14,610 nt of DNA. It comes from Sulfurimonas sp. Its GTDB lineage: Bacteria > Campylobacterota > Campylobacteria > Campylobacterales > Sulfurimonadaceae. The notes below the pieces were generated by a model. The model did no database searches and was not told where the DNA came from. It was given only the letters and a program-made list of their open reading frames with translations. This document shows positions 1 through 6,830 of this stretch, piece by piece. Within the stretch, counting starts at the first letter, position 1. Each line of letters starts with the position of its first letter. The position numbers were made by a program, and so were the translations under genes. Location of the stretch: NCBI GenBank assembly GCA_021648465.1, contig JAKISR010000048.1:1-14610 (forward strand), written 5' to 3'.

Positions 1-14
1 ATTCTCTTGTTTTG

Positions 15-60
15 GAAAAAGTTACACCCGTTGGGTGAAGTCTTTGAGTGTGACTTTTTC
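15..60. repeat. 13-bp inverted repeat, possible terminator or element end
   Basis: The arms are GAAAAAGTTACAC (15-27) and GTGTGACTTTTTC (48-60). They are complementary except for one position that becomes a U-G wobble in RNA, and they enclose a 20-nt loop. An alternative inner hairpin, CACCC-GTT-GGGTG (25-37), competes with the left arm. The A-run/T-run at the stem ends would suit a bidirectional terminator. The position just beyond a transposase-like 3' end would also suit part of an insertion sequence terminus. I cannot choose between these. Confidence 0.45.
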
Positions 61-100
61 GCTTTGAAGTACCTAATTATAGAGCAATCAAGCTTGTTGT

Positions 101-163
101 CTAATTTGGTATGGAATTATTGGGGATCATATCTTCAAACTCAACTGGAGAGTAATTATTATT
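101..163 (-). pseudogene. Remnant of IS3-family transposase (C-terminal fragment)
   Basis: On the minus strand an open stretch of 20 codons ends in TAG (complement of 101-103) and contains NYSPVEFEDM. This resembles the '(S)PVEFE' C-terminal signature that follows the catalytic rve domain of IS3-family OrfB transposases. An in-frame TAA (complement of 164-166) directly upstream cuts it off, and I see no DDE core or OrfA on that side, so it can only be a vestige. The call rests on one short motif. A chance match is possible but unlikely given the adjacent hairpin and the lack of other genes. Confidence 0.45.
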
Positions 164-452
164 TTAGCTTTTTTGAAAATAAATCTTATTGAATTGGTGT
201 CTTAGATTTTAGGAGCATTATATTTTAATTTATCTCTAAAAAGTGAAACGTAATTATTATGTTTTCTATATATATGGTTCATCAATAAATGGAGATTATA
301 GGCTTAAATGGGAAAAAATAGAAAAATGGCTAAGAGAAAAGCATAAGTTTCAAAAATCCTATAACTCGGAAAATTCACGACAACTTCATAGAGTTCCCTA
401 TATAAAAAAGGAAATTACCACTCATTAAACCATATCTTATGAATTATATTGT

Positions 453-458
453 TATAAT
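453..458 (+). promoter_or_regulatory. Candidate sigma-70 -10 box (TATAAT) upstream of small ORFs and trmA
   Basis: There is a perfect TATAAT in a very AT-rich stretch, with no clear -35, which is common in Campylobacterota housekeeping promoters. Transcription would start near 465, giving a leader of about 35 nt before the ATG at 500. From there it would run through the two tiny ORFs into trmA. In DNA this AT-rich, a TATAAT alone is weak evidence. Confidence 0.4.
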
Positions 459-499
459 TATTTTATATAAATTAATAATCTTAAGTGAAGTGAGGAGTA

Positions 500-604
500 A
501 TGAAAAGACAACTTAAAAGTAATAATTTAGTATATTTATACTATAACGCTCTTAACAGTACCTCTCAAGCCTCTTTACAATGCTCACCCCTAGAGGTCGT
601 TTAA
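500..604 (+). CDS. Tiny ORF (34 aa), function unknown
   Basis: ATG at 500 follows GAGGAG (492-497), a strong Shine-Dalgarno match but only 2 nt from the start, which is closer than ideal. The product begins MKRQLKSNNLVYLYYN and ends CSPLEVV. No domain, signal peptide or membrane segment is visible. Its TAA (602-604) shares its last base with the ATG of the next small ORF (TAATG), the usual arrangement for coupled translation. It could be a small protein, a leader peptide for the genes behind it, or the debris of a larger gene. Confidence 0.3.
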   Translation: MKRQLKSNNLVYLYYNALNSTSQASLQCSPLEVV

Positions 605-765
605 TGAAAACTTCACAAAAACAATCTTTTAACAAATCATTTTTAATTATTGATGAACAAATATTTAATATAAAAGCATTAAGTATGCTTTTTAAAGATG
701 AAAAAAAATCAAATTCAAATTTGAAAATATATACTTTTATAGACGTAGTGATGTATGGATTATAA
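604..765 (+). CDS. Small ORF (53 aa), possible receiver-like fragment
   Basis: ATG at 604 is preceded by AGAGG (592-596) at a 7-nt spacing, and it overlaps the upstream ORF's stop by one base. The product begins MKTSQKQSFNKSFLIIDEQI and ends about 24 nt before trmA. The stretch FLIIDEQIFNIKALSMLF vaguely recalls the first beta-strand, acidic pocket and helix of a response-regulator receiver. It has only one Asp in the DD position and no room for the rest of the domain. It may be a decayed regulator or an unrelated small protein. ACCTCT at 560-565 is complementary to the AGAGGT that contains the ribosome binding site, so translation of the upstream ORF could open it. Confidence 0.33.
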   Translation: MKTSQKQSFNKSFLIIDEQIFNIKALSMLFKDEKKSNSNLKIYTFIDVVMYGL

Positions 766-789
766 ATATGACAAAAATAAGGAAAAAGA

Positions 790-1905
790 TTGATTTGTAA
801 ACATTTTGGAGAGTGTGGTGCTTGTGTAGTTTATGAAAATGGATATGAAGCTCAATTAAATCAAAAAATAAAATTAAATAGAGACAGATTTAAAATTTTT
901 TATTCTGGTGATATATCTGTATTTAAATCACCACAGCAAAATTATCGTTCAAGAAGTGAGTTTAAGATTTGGCATGATGGTGATGTTATGCGGTATGCTA
1001 TGAATCATATTAGTAAAAAAGGTGTTGTATTTGTTGAGGAGTGTCCCCAAGTAAATTTATACATATCTGAGTTGATGCCAAAGTTATTAAAAGCTATAAG
1101 TGCTAAAAAGATAGGGTTTAAACTTTTTGGTGCTGATTTTTTAAGTTCTAGTAGTGGAGAGATAGTTGTCTCACTTTTGTATCATAGAAAGCTTGATGAT
1201 GAGTGGAAAGAGATTGCAAAAATTATAGCAAGTGAGCTTGATATATATATAATTGGTAGAAGTCGTAAACAAAAAGTTGTAATAGGGCAAGACTATATTA
1301 CTGAAAATTTAAATATTAATGGTGAAGTTTATAAATTTAATCACATAGAAAATAGTTTTACTCAACCAAATTCTGTAGTAAATGAGCAGATGATAGAGTG
1401 GGCTTTAAAAAATTCACCAAGTGATGATGGTGATTTACTAGAGCTTTATTGTGGTGCAGGAAATTTTACTATACCTTTTGCAAAAAAATTTAATAAAGTT
1501 CTAGCTACAGAAGTTTCAAAGTCATCTATAAATGCGGCTAAAATAAATATGGTTTTGAATAATATAAATAATATAGAATTTGTTAGAATGAGTGTAGAAG
1601 AATTTACTGGGGCTCTTGATGGAGTTAGAGAGTTTAGACGAATGAAAGAGATAGACATAAACTCATATAATATAAATACTATATTTGTTGATCCACCAAG
1701 AAGTGGGATGGATATAGATTCATGTGAATTTTCAGCAAGATATAATAGTATTTTATATATATCTTGCAATCCTGAGACATTGGTTCGTGATTTAGAAATA
1801 TTAACAAAAACACATGAGATAAAAGTGATGGCACTTTTTGATCAGTTCCCATATACTTACCATGTGGAGATGGGTGTAAAACTAGTAAAAAAAGGTATTA
1901 TGTAA
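790..1905 (+). CDS. trmA: tRNA (uracil-54-C5)-methyltransferase, TrmA type
   Basis: This enzyme makes m5U54 in the T-loop of tRNA using S-adenosylmethionine. The 371 residues follow E. coli TrmA (366 aa) closely, e.g. SEFKIWHDGD near 57, HIENSFTQPN near 186, the SAM-binding LLELYCGAGNF (217-227), DPPRSG (301-306), nucleophile C326 in YISCNPETL, and E360 in FDQFPYTYHVE as probable general base. TTG at 790 is the chosen start: AAGGA lies just upstream, no in-frame ATG lies near, and the protein needs its first cysteines. Unusually for TrmA it carries C3, C9, C12 and C85. The spacing (CX5CX2CX72C) is almost that of the [4Fe-4S] site of the 23S rRNA enzyme RlmD/RumA. No N-terminal TRAM domain precedes it, so it is a TrmA backbone with an RlmD-like cluster motif. 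It probably forms a unit with the following gene, 1 nt away. Confidence 0.92.
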   Translation: MICKHFGECGACVVYENGYEAQLNQKIKLNRDRFKIFYSGDISVFKSPQQNYRSRSEFKIWHDGDVMRYAMNHISKKGVVFVEECPQVNLYISELMPKLLKAISAKKIGFKLFGADFLSSSSGEIVVSLLYHRKLDDEWKEIAKIIASELDIYIIGRSRKQKVVIGQDYITENLNINGEVYKFNHIENSFTQPNSVVNEQMIEWALKNSPSDDGDLLELYCGAGNFTIPFAKKFNKVLATEVSKSSINAAKINMVLNNINNIEFVRMSVEEFTGALDGVREFRRMKEIDINSYNINTIFVDPPRSGMDIDSCEFSARYNSILYISCNPETLVRDLEILTKTHEIKVMALFDQFPYTYHVEMGVKLVKKGIM

Positions 1906-1906
1906 A

Positions 1907-2533
1907 ATGAAGATAATTTTTTTTATATCATTGTTTCTAACATCTTTGTTGGCTGATGATTTCAATAGGATAAATATAATTGTAAGTGATATAAGTGAGC
2001 TTAGAGCTGAGAATGAAAAATGTCAATCTAAATTGAAAAACATTACTTATAAAACTGAAAAATCATCTCTTAATTATGAAAGATTATATAATAAACAAAA
2101 ACATAAAAATGTTATTTTAAAGGCACAACTTGAGTATTCTAATGATTTACAAGTAAGTAATAAAAATTTAGCAAATAAAGTTAAAGAATTAGAAAAAATA
2201 GTTAAAAAGCAAGAAAATATTTTAAAAATCAAATCAAAAAATAATAAAAATACTTTTTCCACTCTTGTTATGAAAGAAAAATATCAAGAAAAATATTCAA
2301 AAAAAGAAAAAATAATAAGATTTAAAGCAACATCATTTTATCTAAATGAGAACAGCAATATATATAATGATATAAATGGAAATAAGATTTTTAGTTGGAA
2401 GGAAGGAAGGTCATTTACTTCTAATAAAAAAACAAAAAAATGGATTAAAATTACAGGCTACTTTGTAGACAAAAAATGGCAAAGAGCAAGAAAAGAGATG
2501 TGGATTAAGTTACAAAAAGTTTCGAAAAAGTAA
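1907..2533 (+). CDS. Secreted coiled-coil protein with possible C-terminal SH3-like domain
   Basis: I do not recognise a named family. The 208-residue product starts with a signal peptide (MKIIFFISLFLTSLLADD, probable cleavage near residue 16). A Lys/Glu/Asn-rich predicted coiled coil follows (about 25-115, with ELRAENEKCQ and KVKELEKIVKKQE patterns). The basic C-terminal part (about 137-205) has alternating beta-like segments, including FYLNENSNIY, IFSWKEGRSF and WIKITGYFVDKKW. This is the layout of periplasmic bacterial SH3-like domains and suggests peptidoglycan or envelope binding, which is inference. The ATG lies one base after the trmA stop, with an AAAGG in the trmA tail as likely ribosome binding site. 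The same transcript is probable, but no functional tie to tRNA methylation is evident. Confidence 0.75.
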   Translation: MKIIFFISLFLTSLLADDFNRINIIVSDISELRAENEKCQSKLKNITYKTEKSSLNYERLYNKQKHKNVILKAQLEYSNDLQVSNKNLANKVKELEKIVKKQENILKIKSKNNKNTFSTLVMKEKYQEKYSKKEKIIRFKATSFYLNENSNIYNDINGNKIFSWKEGRSFTSNKKTKKWIKITGYFVDKKWQRARKEMWIKLQKVSKK

Positions 2534-2541
2534 TTTTTTTA

Positions 2542-2582
2542 ATCATTTTTTTTCTAATACTACCAAAAAATATAAAAATGAT
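2542..2582. repeat. 9-bp inverted repeat abutting a -10 box
   Basis: ATCATTTTT (2542-2550) and AAAAATGAT (2574-2582) are perfectly complementary around a 23-nt loop. The right arm touches the TATAAT at 2582-2587. It could be a weak AT-only terminator for the trmA unit or an operator for the next promoter. Chance is a real alternative in such AT-rich DNA. Confidence 0.3.
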
Positions 2583-2587
2583 ATAAT
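2582..2587 (+). promoter_or_regulatory. Candidate -10 box (TATAAT) for the RCK-domain gene
   Basis: A perfect TATAAT sits 24 nt before the ATG at 2612, in a T-rich spacer between two genes, with no recognisable -35. Transcription would start near 2594. The leader would be short, with only a weak Shine-Dalgarno (AAAG near 2603). Confidence 0.45.
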
Positions 2588-2611
2588 AATAAAAAAATTA
2601 TAAAGATAGTT

Positions 2612-4018
2612 ATGAAAAAAATTTTAATAATTAGTGATAATGTTGTTGGTGAACATTTTATTAAAAGAGTTATTGAAGCTTCAACTGGTGAAAACATTTA
2701 TTATGTTGTTCAATTAAAACCTAAAAAATACGAAGATGCTAATCCATCACGTTTTAAATTTTATGAATTTGATCCAACTAGTTTTTATAAAATAGCAAAT
2801 CTCCTTAAAATGGAGTTTATTCAAGTTGTTATATCTATGAATAAACAGCTTGATGTTAATTATACTATTAAAAATATTAGAAATATTAAAAAACAATTAC
2901 GAATTGTTATTTTAAGTAAATGGCAACAGGATTATGAAGATTCAAATATAATAACAATAAATGCCAATGAAATTCTTGCTTCAAGACTCTTAGATTATCT
3001 GCCAAATATGCCAGTTATAGCTCAAAATGTTGGTGTTGGAGAGGGTGAAATAATGGAAGTCTCCGTTCCATTTGGAAGCTCTTTTGTTTATAAACATATC
3101 AGTGTAATTGAGCAAAAAGATTGGCGAATTGTTGCAATTTATAGAGAAAGAAAGTTATTGCTTCCAAATAGACATAGAATGATTCAGCCAAATGATATTC
3201 TTATACTAGTTGGTGAACCAGCAGTTTTAAAATCTGTATATCGTGCTATCAATAGAGAGTTAGGTCAATTTCCAGAGCCTTTTGGATCAAATTTATATTT
3301 GTATATAGATATGAATATTGTAAATTTATCAAAAATAGATGATTTTATCTCAAGAGCTATTTTTATTCATAAAAAACTTAAACATAAACTAATAATAAGA
3401 ATAATTAATCCTGGAAATATATCTGTAATATGGAAAATCAAAGAATATAGAAGTGAAAATATTATTATAGATATAGAGTATGAAAATTATGACTTAAAAA
3501 AGAAGTTTTTTAAAGATTTAAAAAACTATCATATTGGTCTAATAATAGTTTCTAAAGAGATGTTAAAAAATTATAATATGAGAAAAACTTTATATGAAGC
3601 TCATGTACCGGTTTTTAAAATTGCTGATAAAGATTACTCAAGTGTTAAAGAAGCATCAATAATACTAGGAGAAAATCGTGATATAGAAAAGATTTCTTCT
3701 ACTATTTTTGATATATCAGAACAGATGAATTTTAATATAGAACTTTATAATTATATGAGTGAGCATCAAGAAGCTAAAGAGCAAGTAATTGAGCATTTTA
3801 ATAACTTAACTACTATCTTTTCTAAAAGTATTAAAATTATACAAGAAAATGAAAATCCAATAAAGCTTTTAAAACAAAAAGGGAATTTTGTTCAAATATT
3901 ACCATTTACTAAAAAATTAACAAGTAGAAATATTTATACTCTTTTATCAACCGATACTGAAAGACTTTACCACAAACTAGACGACTATCATCAAATTTTT
4001 ATACCTGTACAGATTTAA
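2612..4018 (+). CDS. RCK/TrkA-type NAD-binding and ligand-sensing protein (COG3400-like)
   Basis: This is a soluble 468-residue protein. Residues 1-125 form a Rossmann-like RCK_N region beginning KKILIISDNVVGEHF. It keeps only part of the glycine-rich nucleotide loop (canonical GxGxxG), so nucleotide binding may be altered. Residues about 140-205 fit an RCK_C (TrkA_C) domain: VGEGEIMEVSVPFGSSF, then WRIVAIYRE, then IQPNDILILVGEP. Residues 225-468 are an extension that I cannot assign. The family usually gates K+ transporters or channels, but no membrane segment or Trk/Ktr pore gene is present here, so the partner is unknown. From memory the homologue sits before aroB in Helicobacter as well. 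The gene is strikingly AT-rich even for this window. Confidence 0.75.
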   Translation: MKKILIISDNVVGEHFIKRVIEASTGENIYYVVQLKPKKYEDANPSRFKFYEFDPTSFYKIANLLKMEFIQVVISMNKQLDVNYTIKNIRNIKKQLRIVILSKWQQDYEDSNIITINANEILASRLLDYLPNMPVIAQNVGVGEGEIMEVSVPFGSSFVYKHISVIEQKDWRIVAIYRERKLLLPNRHRMIQPNDILILVGEPAVLKSVYRAINRELGQFPEPFGSNLYLYIDMNIVNLSKIDDFISRAIFIHKKLKHKLIIRIINPGNISVIWKIKEYRSENIIIDIEYENYDLKKKFFKDLKNYHIGLIIVSKEMLKNYNMRKTLYEAHVPVFKIADKDYSSVKEASIILGENRDIEKISSTIFDISEQMNFNIELYNYMSEHQEAKEQVIEHFNNLTTIFSKSIKIIQENENPIKLLKQKGNFVQILPFTKKLTSRNIYTLLSTDTERLYHKLDDYHQIFIPVQI

Positions 4019-4037
4019 ATAGAGAATATTTAGCAAT

Positions 4038-4097
4038 TTATTAGTCTTTTTTAAGTATTATATACTACTTTATTTAATAAAAATTTTGGACTAATAA
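4038..4097. repeat. Inverted repeat that would pair with the aroB start region
   Basis: TTATTAGTC (4038-4046) and GACTAATAA (4089-4097) are perfectly complementary. The right arm covers GGACTAATA and the first base of the aroB start codon. In an mRNA that includes both arms (read-through from the RCK gene) the aroB initiation region could be folded away. A transcript starting at the candidate promoter between the arms would lack the left arm. Confidence 0.35.
4061..4066 (+). promoter_or_regulatory. Candidate -10 box (TATACT) for the aroB operon
   Basis: TATACT lies 12 bases after a T-run (4047-4052), in the T-rich context of Campylobacterota promoters, with a predicted start near 4073 and the aroB ATG at 4097. 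It would drive aroB and the overlapping genes behind it, possibly to mogA. Confidence 0.4.
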
Positions 4098-5146
4098 TGC
4101 AAGTAAACATAACACTTAAAAAAGTTGTTGATGATTCGTATAATATAATAATAGACACTCTTCCTAAGATATATTTTGATACAAAAATAGCGATAATAAC
4201 AAATTCTACAGTTTCAAAATTACATTTAGAATATTTACTTACAAAAATCTCTGCTAAAGAGTTACATGTAATAACCCTTAAAGATGGTGAAGAATATAAA
4301 AATCAAGAGAGCATAGATACTATTTTAAATTCTCTTTTTGAAAATAGATTTAATAGAAAATCAATGTTAATAGCATTTGGTGGTGGTGTTATTGGTGATA
4401 TGACAGGTTTTAGTGCTAGTATATATCAAAGAGGGATTGATTTTATTCAAATACCTACAACTCTTCTTTCTCAGGTTGATGCCAGTGTTGGCGGTAAAAC
4501 AGGTATGAATAACAGATATGGAAAAAATCTTGTTGGTGCATTTCATCAGCCTAAAGCTGTATATATTGATCCATACTTTTTAACAACTCTTCCAAATAGA
4601 GAATTTGGAGCTGGTGTAGCAGAGATAGTAAAAATGGCAGTAACTTTTAACAAAAGTTTTTTTGAGTTTTTAGAAAAAGCTAATTTGAAAAATGCAAATG
4701 TGCTTCAAGAAGTGATAAAAAGAGCTGTACAAACTAAAGCAGATGTTGTAGTAAAAGATGAAAAGGAACATGGTATACGGGCTGCTTTAAATTATGGACA
4801 TACTTTTGGTCATGTAATAGAAAATAAAACGAAATATAAAAAATTTCTTCATGGTGAAGCTGTAGCTATTGGCATAGTCATGGCGAATGAAGTAGCAGTT
4901 AAAATGAACCAAATGACTATGGAAGAGGCTTTTAAAATCAAACAACTTTTAGAAAAATATAATTTACCAACCACTTTTGAAATTGATGATGTAGAAAGCT
5001 TTTATGAAACATTTTTCTTAGATAAAAAAAGTTCAGACTCATCTATTACATTTATTATACCAAAGGGTATTGGTGATGTTGTCATTACTGATAAGATCGA
5101 TAAAGAAACAATAATGTATGTTTTAAATAAATTTGGAGAGCATTAA
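4097..5146 (+). CDS. aroB: 3-dehydroquinate synthase
   Basis: This is the second shikimate-pathway enzyme, converting DAHP to 3-dehydroquinate in the cytoplasm with NAD+ and a divalent metal (Zn or Co). At 349 residues it has the usual length. NAD-binding motifs are KDGEEYKN (62-69) and FGGGVIGDMTGF (94-105). The substrate region is QIPTTLLSQVDASVGGKTGMN (118-138) with KNLVGAFHQP (143-152). The metal ligands are most likely E176, H235 in LNYGHTFGH, and H252 in LHGEAVAIG. ATG at 4097 gives the normal N-terminus, with GGA a few bases upstream as a weak ribosome binding site. Its TAA shares a base with the next gene's ATG (TAATG), which points to coupled translation. No other shikimate gene is adjacent. 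Confidence 0.97.
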   Translation: MQVNITLKKVVDDSYNIIIDTLPKIYFDTKIAIITNSTVSKLHLEYLLTKISAKELHVITLKDGEEYKNQESIDTILNSLFENRFNRKSMLIAFGGGVIGDMTGFSASIYQRGIDFIQIPTTLLSQVDASVGGKTGMNNRYGKNLVGAFHQPKAVYIDPYFLTTLPNREFGAGVAEIVKMAVTFNKSFFEFLEKANLKNANVLQEVIKRAVQTKADVVVKDEKEHGIRAALNYGHTFGHVIENKTKYKKFLHGEAVAIGIVMANEVAVKMNQMTMEEAFKIKQLLEKYNLPTTFEIDDVESFYETFFLDKKSSDSSITFIIPKGIGDVVITDKIDKETIMYVLNKFGEH

Positions 5147-6774
5147 TGAAAAATATAATTTTCTTTTTATTACTAGTGTCATCCTTAGTAGCTGCAAACA
5201 GTATTAAAGATAAACAACAAACCCGCGTAGAACTTGAAAAAGAAGATATTAAAAAAGAAAAAATTGCTGAATTTATTGCTGAATTAGAAAGCATAGAGGA
5301 AAAAATAGCAAATAAAAATAGTGTTTGGATAAATAGTTATGCATCATACCTTACTTCTTTAGATGTTAGAGAATCTCTTGAAAAAATTAAAAAAAGAATC
5401 AATTATCTTCGTAGAATTAGAAAGTCTCTAACTCAAAAAGATGAACTAAATGCACTAATATCGAGAGAAAAAATCTTAACATCTCAGATAGAAAAAATCA
5501 AAAAGAAGGATAGTTCTCCTTTTTCAGATCTTTTAACCCCACCAAATATTGATGAGATTCCTGCACTTACAAATCCATTTGACATTTTTACAGGTTTTTC
5601 ACTCATAAAAACACTAAATAAAGATTATAATGACTATATTTTAAGAAAAGAAGAATTAGCTTCTATAATCTCCCTTTTACGAAAAGAAGTAATAATTTAT
5701 AAGGAGATAGAGGAGTTAGATACTAAGAAAAAATACCAAGCCCAAGCCCAAAGTAAAATAAAACAATTAGATAGACTTGAGAGTGCTGTAGACACTATGA
5801 GCGCAACAGTAGATGTTTACCAGAGTAGATTAGACATTGTTAAAGCAGAAATAAACAAAGATATAAATGTTCAGTTTATGAAAATGGCCAAAATTGGTGT
5901 GATTATTTTAATTGTATTTATTATATTTTTCTTATTAAAATTATTTATCAAGAGATATATTACTGATAATGAACGATTTTATATGGCAAATAAGACTATA
6001 ACATTTGCCAATGTAACTCTTGTAATTATAATTTTATTAGTTAATTATATTGAAAATATAGGTTATTTAGTAACAATTTTAGGGTTTGCTTCTGCAGGTA
6101 TTGCTATTGCTATGAAAGACTGGTTTATGAGTATTCTTGGCTGGCTAGTTATAGTTTTTGGTGGTAGTATACATGTAGGTGATAGAATTCGTGTTGATAT
6201 GGATGGTATGAAATATGTAGGTGATGTTATGGATATCTCACTCTTTCGTATGACTCTTTTAGAGGATATTACTTTAACAACAGTGCTTGATAACAGAAGA
6301 GCAGGGAGAATTATCTTTGTACCAAATAATTATGTTTTTACAAGAATGATAGCAAACTATACTCACTCTTCGTTAAAAACTGTTTGGGATGGAGTTGATA
6401 TTACTATTACATATGACTCAAACCATAAAAAAGCGATGCATATAACAAAAGAGATTACTAAAAAATTCTCAAAAGGTTATACTGATATTACAAGAAAACA
6501 GTTAAATAAGTTAAGAAATAATTATAGTTTAAAAAATACAAACGTTGAACCTAGAATTTTCTCTTTCATAGAAACAAATGGTATAAATATTAGCTCATGG
6601 TATTTAACAAATGCGTATGCCACGCTAACCTTAAGAAGTGTTATTTCTACAGAAATTGTTGATGCTTTTATGAAAGAAGATGACATAACTATAGCATATC
6701 CTACTCAAATGTTACATATGGAAGCTTCTGCTAAGAAGAAACCACCTTTTATAATTGATAAAGAAATAGTTTAA
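5146..6774 (+). CDS. MscS-family mechanosensitive ion channel with periplasmic coiled-coil domain
   Basis: This is an inner-membrane channel that would release solutes on hypo-osmotic shock. The 542-residue product has a signal peptide (1-17, LLLVSSLVAANS) and a long charged helical domain (about 20-240). Transmembrane helices lie near 248-268 and 284-304, and the pore-lining helix runs from about 306 to 340 (GFASAGIAIAMKDWFMSILGW). The MscS beta-domain follows (GGSIHVGDRIRV, then MDISLFRMTLLED and IIFVPNNYVF), then a mixed C-terminal domain. It is longer than E. coli MscS (286 aa) and resembles the larger MscK/YnaI-type homologues with extra periplasmic helices. It overlaps aroB by one base and its own TAA overlaps a micro-ORF. 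A coupled function with the upstream RCK protein (ion or osmotic control) is inference. Confidence 0.9.
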   Translation: MKNIIFFLLLVSSLVAANSIKDKQQTRVELEKEDIKKEKIAEFIAELESIEEKIANKNSVWINSYASYLTSLDVRESLEKIKKRINYLRRIRKSLTQKDELNALISREKILTSQIEKIKKKDSSPFSDLLTPPNIDEIPALTNPFDIFTGFSLIKTLNKDYNDYILRKEELASIISLLRKEVIIYKEIEELDTKKKYQAQAQSKIKQLDRLESAVDTMSATVDVYQSRLDIVKAEINKDINVQFMKMAKIGVIILIVFIIFFLLKLFIKRYITDNERFYMANKTITFANVTLVIIILLVNYIENIGYLVTILGFASAGIAIAMKDWFMSILGWLVIVFGGSIHVGDRIRVDMDGMKYVGDVMDISLFRMTLLEDITLTTVLDNRRAGRIIFVPNNYVFTRMIANYTHSSLKTVWDGVDITITYDSNHKKAMHITKEITKKFSKGYTDITRKQLNKLRNNYSLKNTNVEPRIFSFIETNGINISSWYLTNAYATLTLRSVISTEIVDAFMKEDDITIAYPTQMLHMEASAKKKPPFIIDKEIV

Positions 6775-6830
6775 TGAAATTAATAATTCTTGCTCAAAGG
6801 ACTGATAGCAATAAGAAGAGGATTTTATAG
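6774..6830 (+). CDS. 18-codon micro-ORF bridging mscS and mtaB
   Basis: ATG at 6774 shares its A with the mscS stop (TAATG), and the TAG at 6828-6830 shares its G with the GTG start of mtaB (TAGTG). The peptide would be MKLIILAQRTDSNKKRIL, short and basic at the end, with no known family. Both junctions are one-base overlaps, so a ribosome finishing mscS could pass through this frame into mtaB. mtaB also has its own AAGAGGA (6816-6822) inside the micro-ORF. It could be a coupling device, a true small protein, a decayed gene or coincidence. Confidence 0.35.
   Translation: MKLIILAQRTDSNKKRIL

Larger units (their letters stand above)
1..499. other. Non-coding or degraded region without an intact gene
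   Basis: I see no convincing intact gene here. Two short open frames exist (7-192 and 243-428, plus strand), but neither has a good ribosome binding site. The first lies antisense to a transposase-like remnant. The second starts at a GTG just after an in-frame stop and resembles nothing I know. What can be supported is a hairpin at 15-60, an IS3-like fragment at 101-163 on the minus strand, and a TATAAT box at 453-458. The region looks like the scar of an insertion element followed by the leader of the next transcription unit. Confidence 0.5.

Noticed and set aside
30..36. GTTGGGT as an integron attC-type core site
   Set aside because: It matches GTTRRRY by itself, but no paired RYYYAAC site, gene cassette or integrase is present; the short palindrome explains it.
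7..192. Open frame of 61 codons on the plus strand
   Set aside because: It is antisense to the transposase-like fragment, crosses the hairpin and has no ribosome binding site.
243..428. Open frame of 61 codons starting at GTG
   Set aside because: An in-frame stop lies just before it, there is no ribosome binding site, and the product is low in recognisable pattern; more likely open by chance in AT-rich DNA.
1446..1769. Antisense open frame within trmA
   Set aside because: It mirrors a well-conserved SAM-binding region of trmA; it is a shadow.
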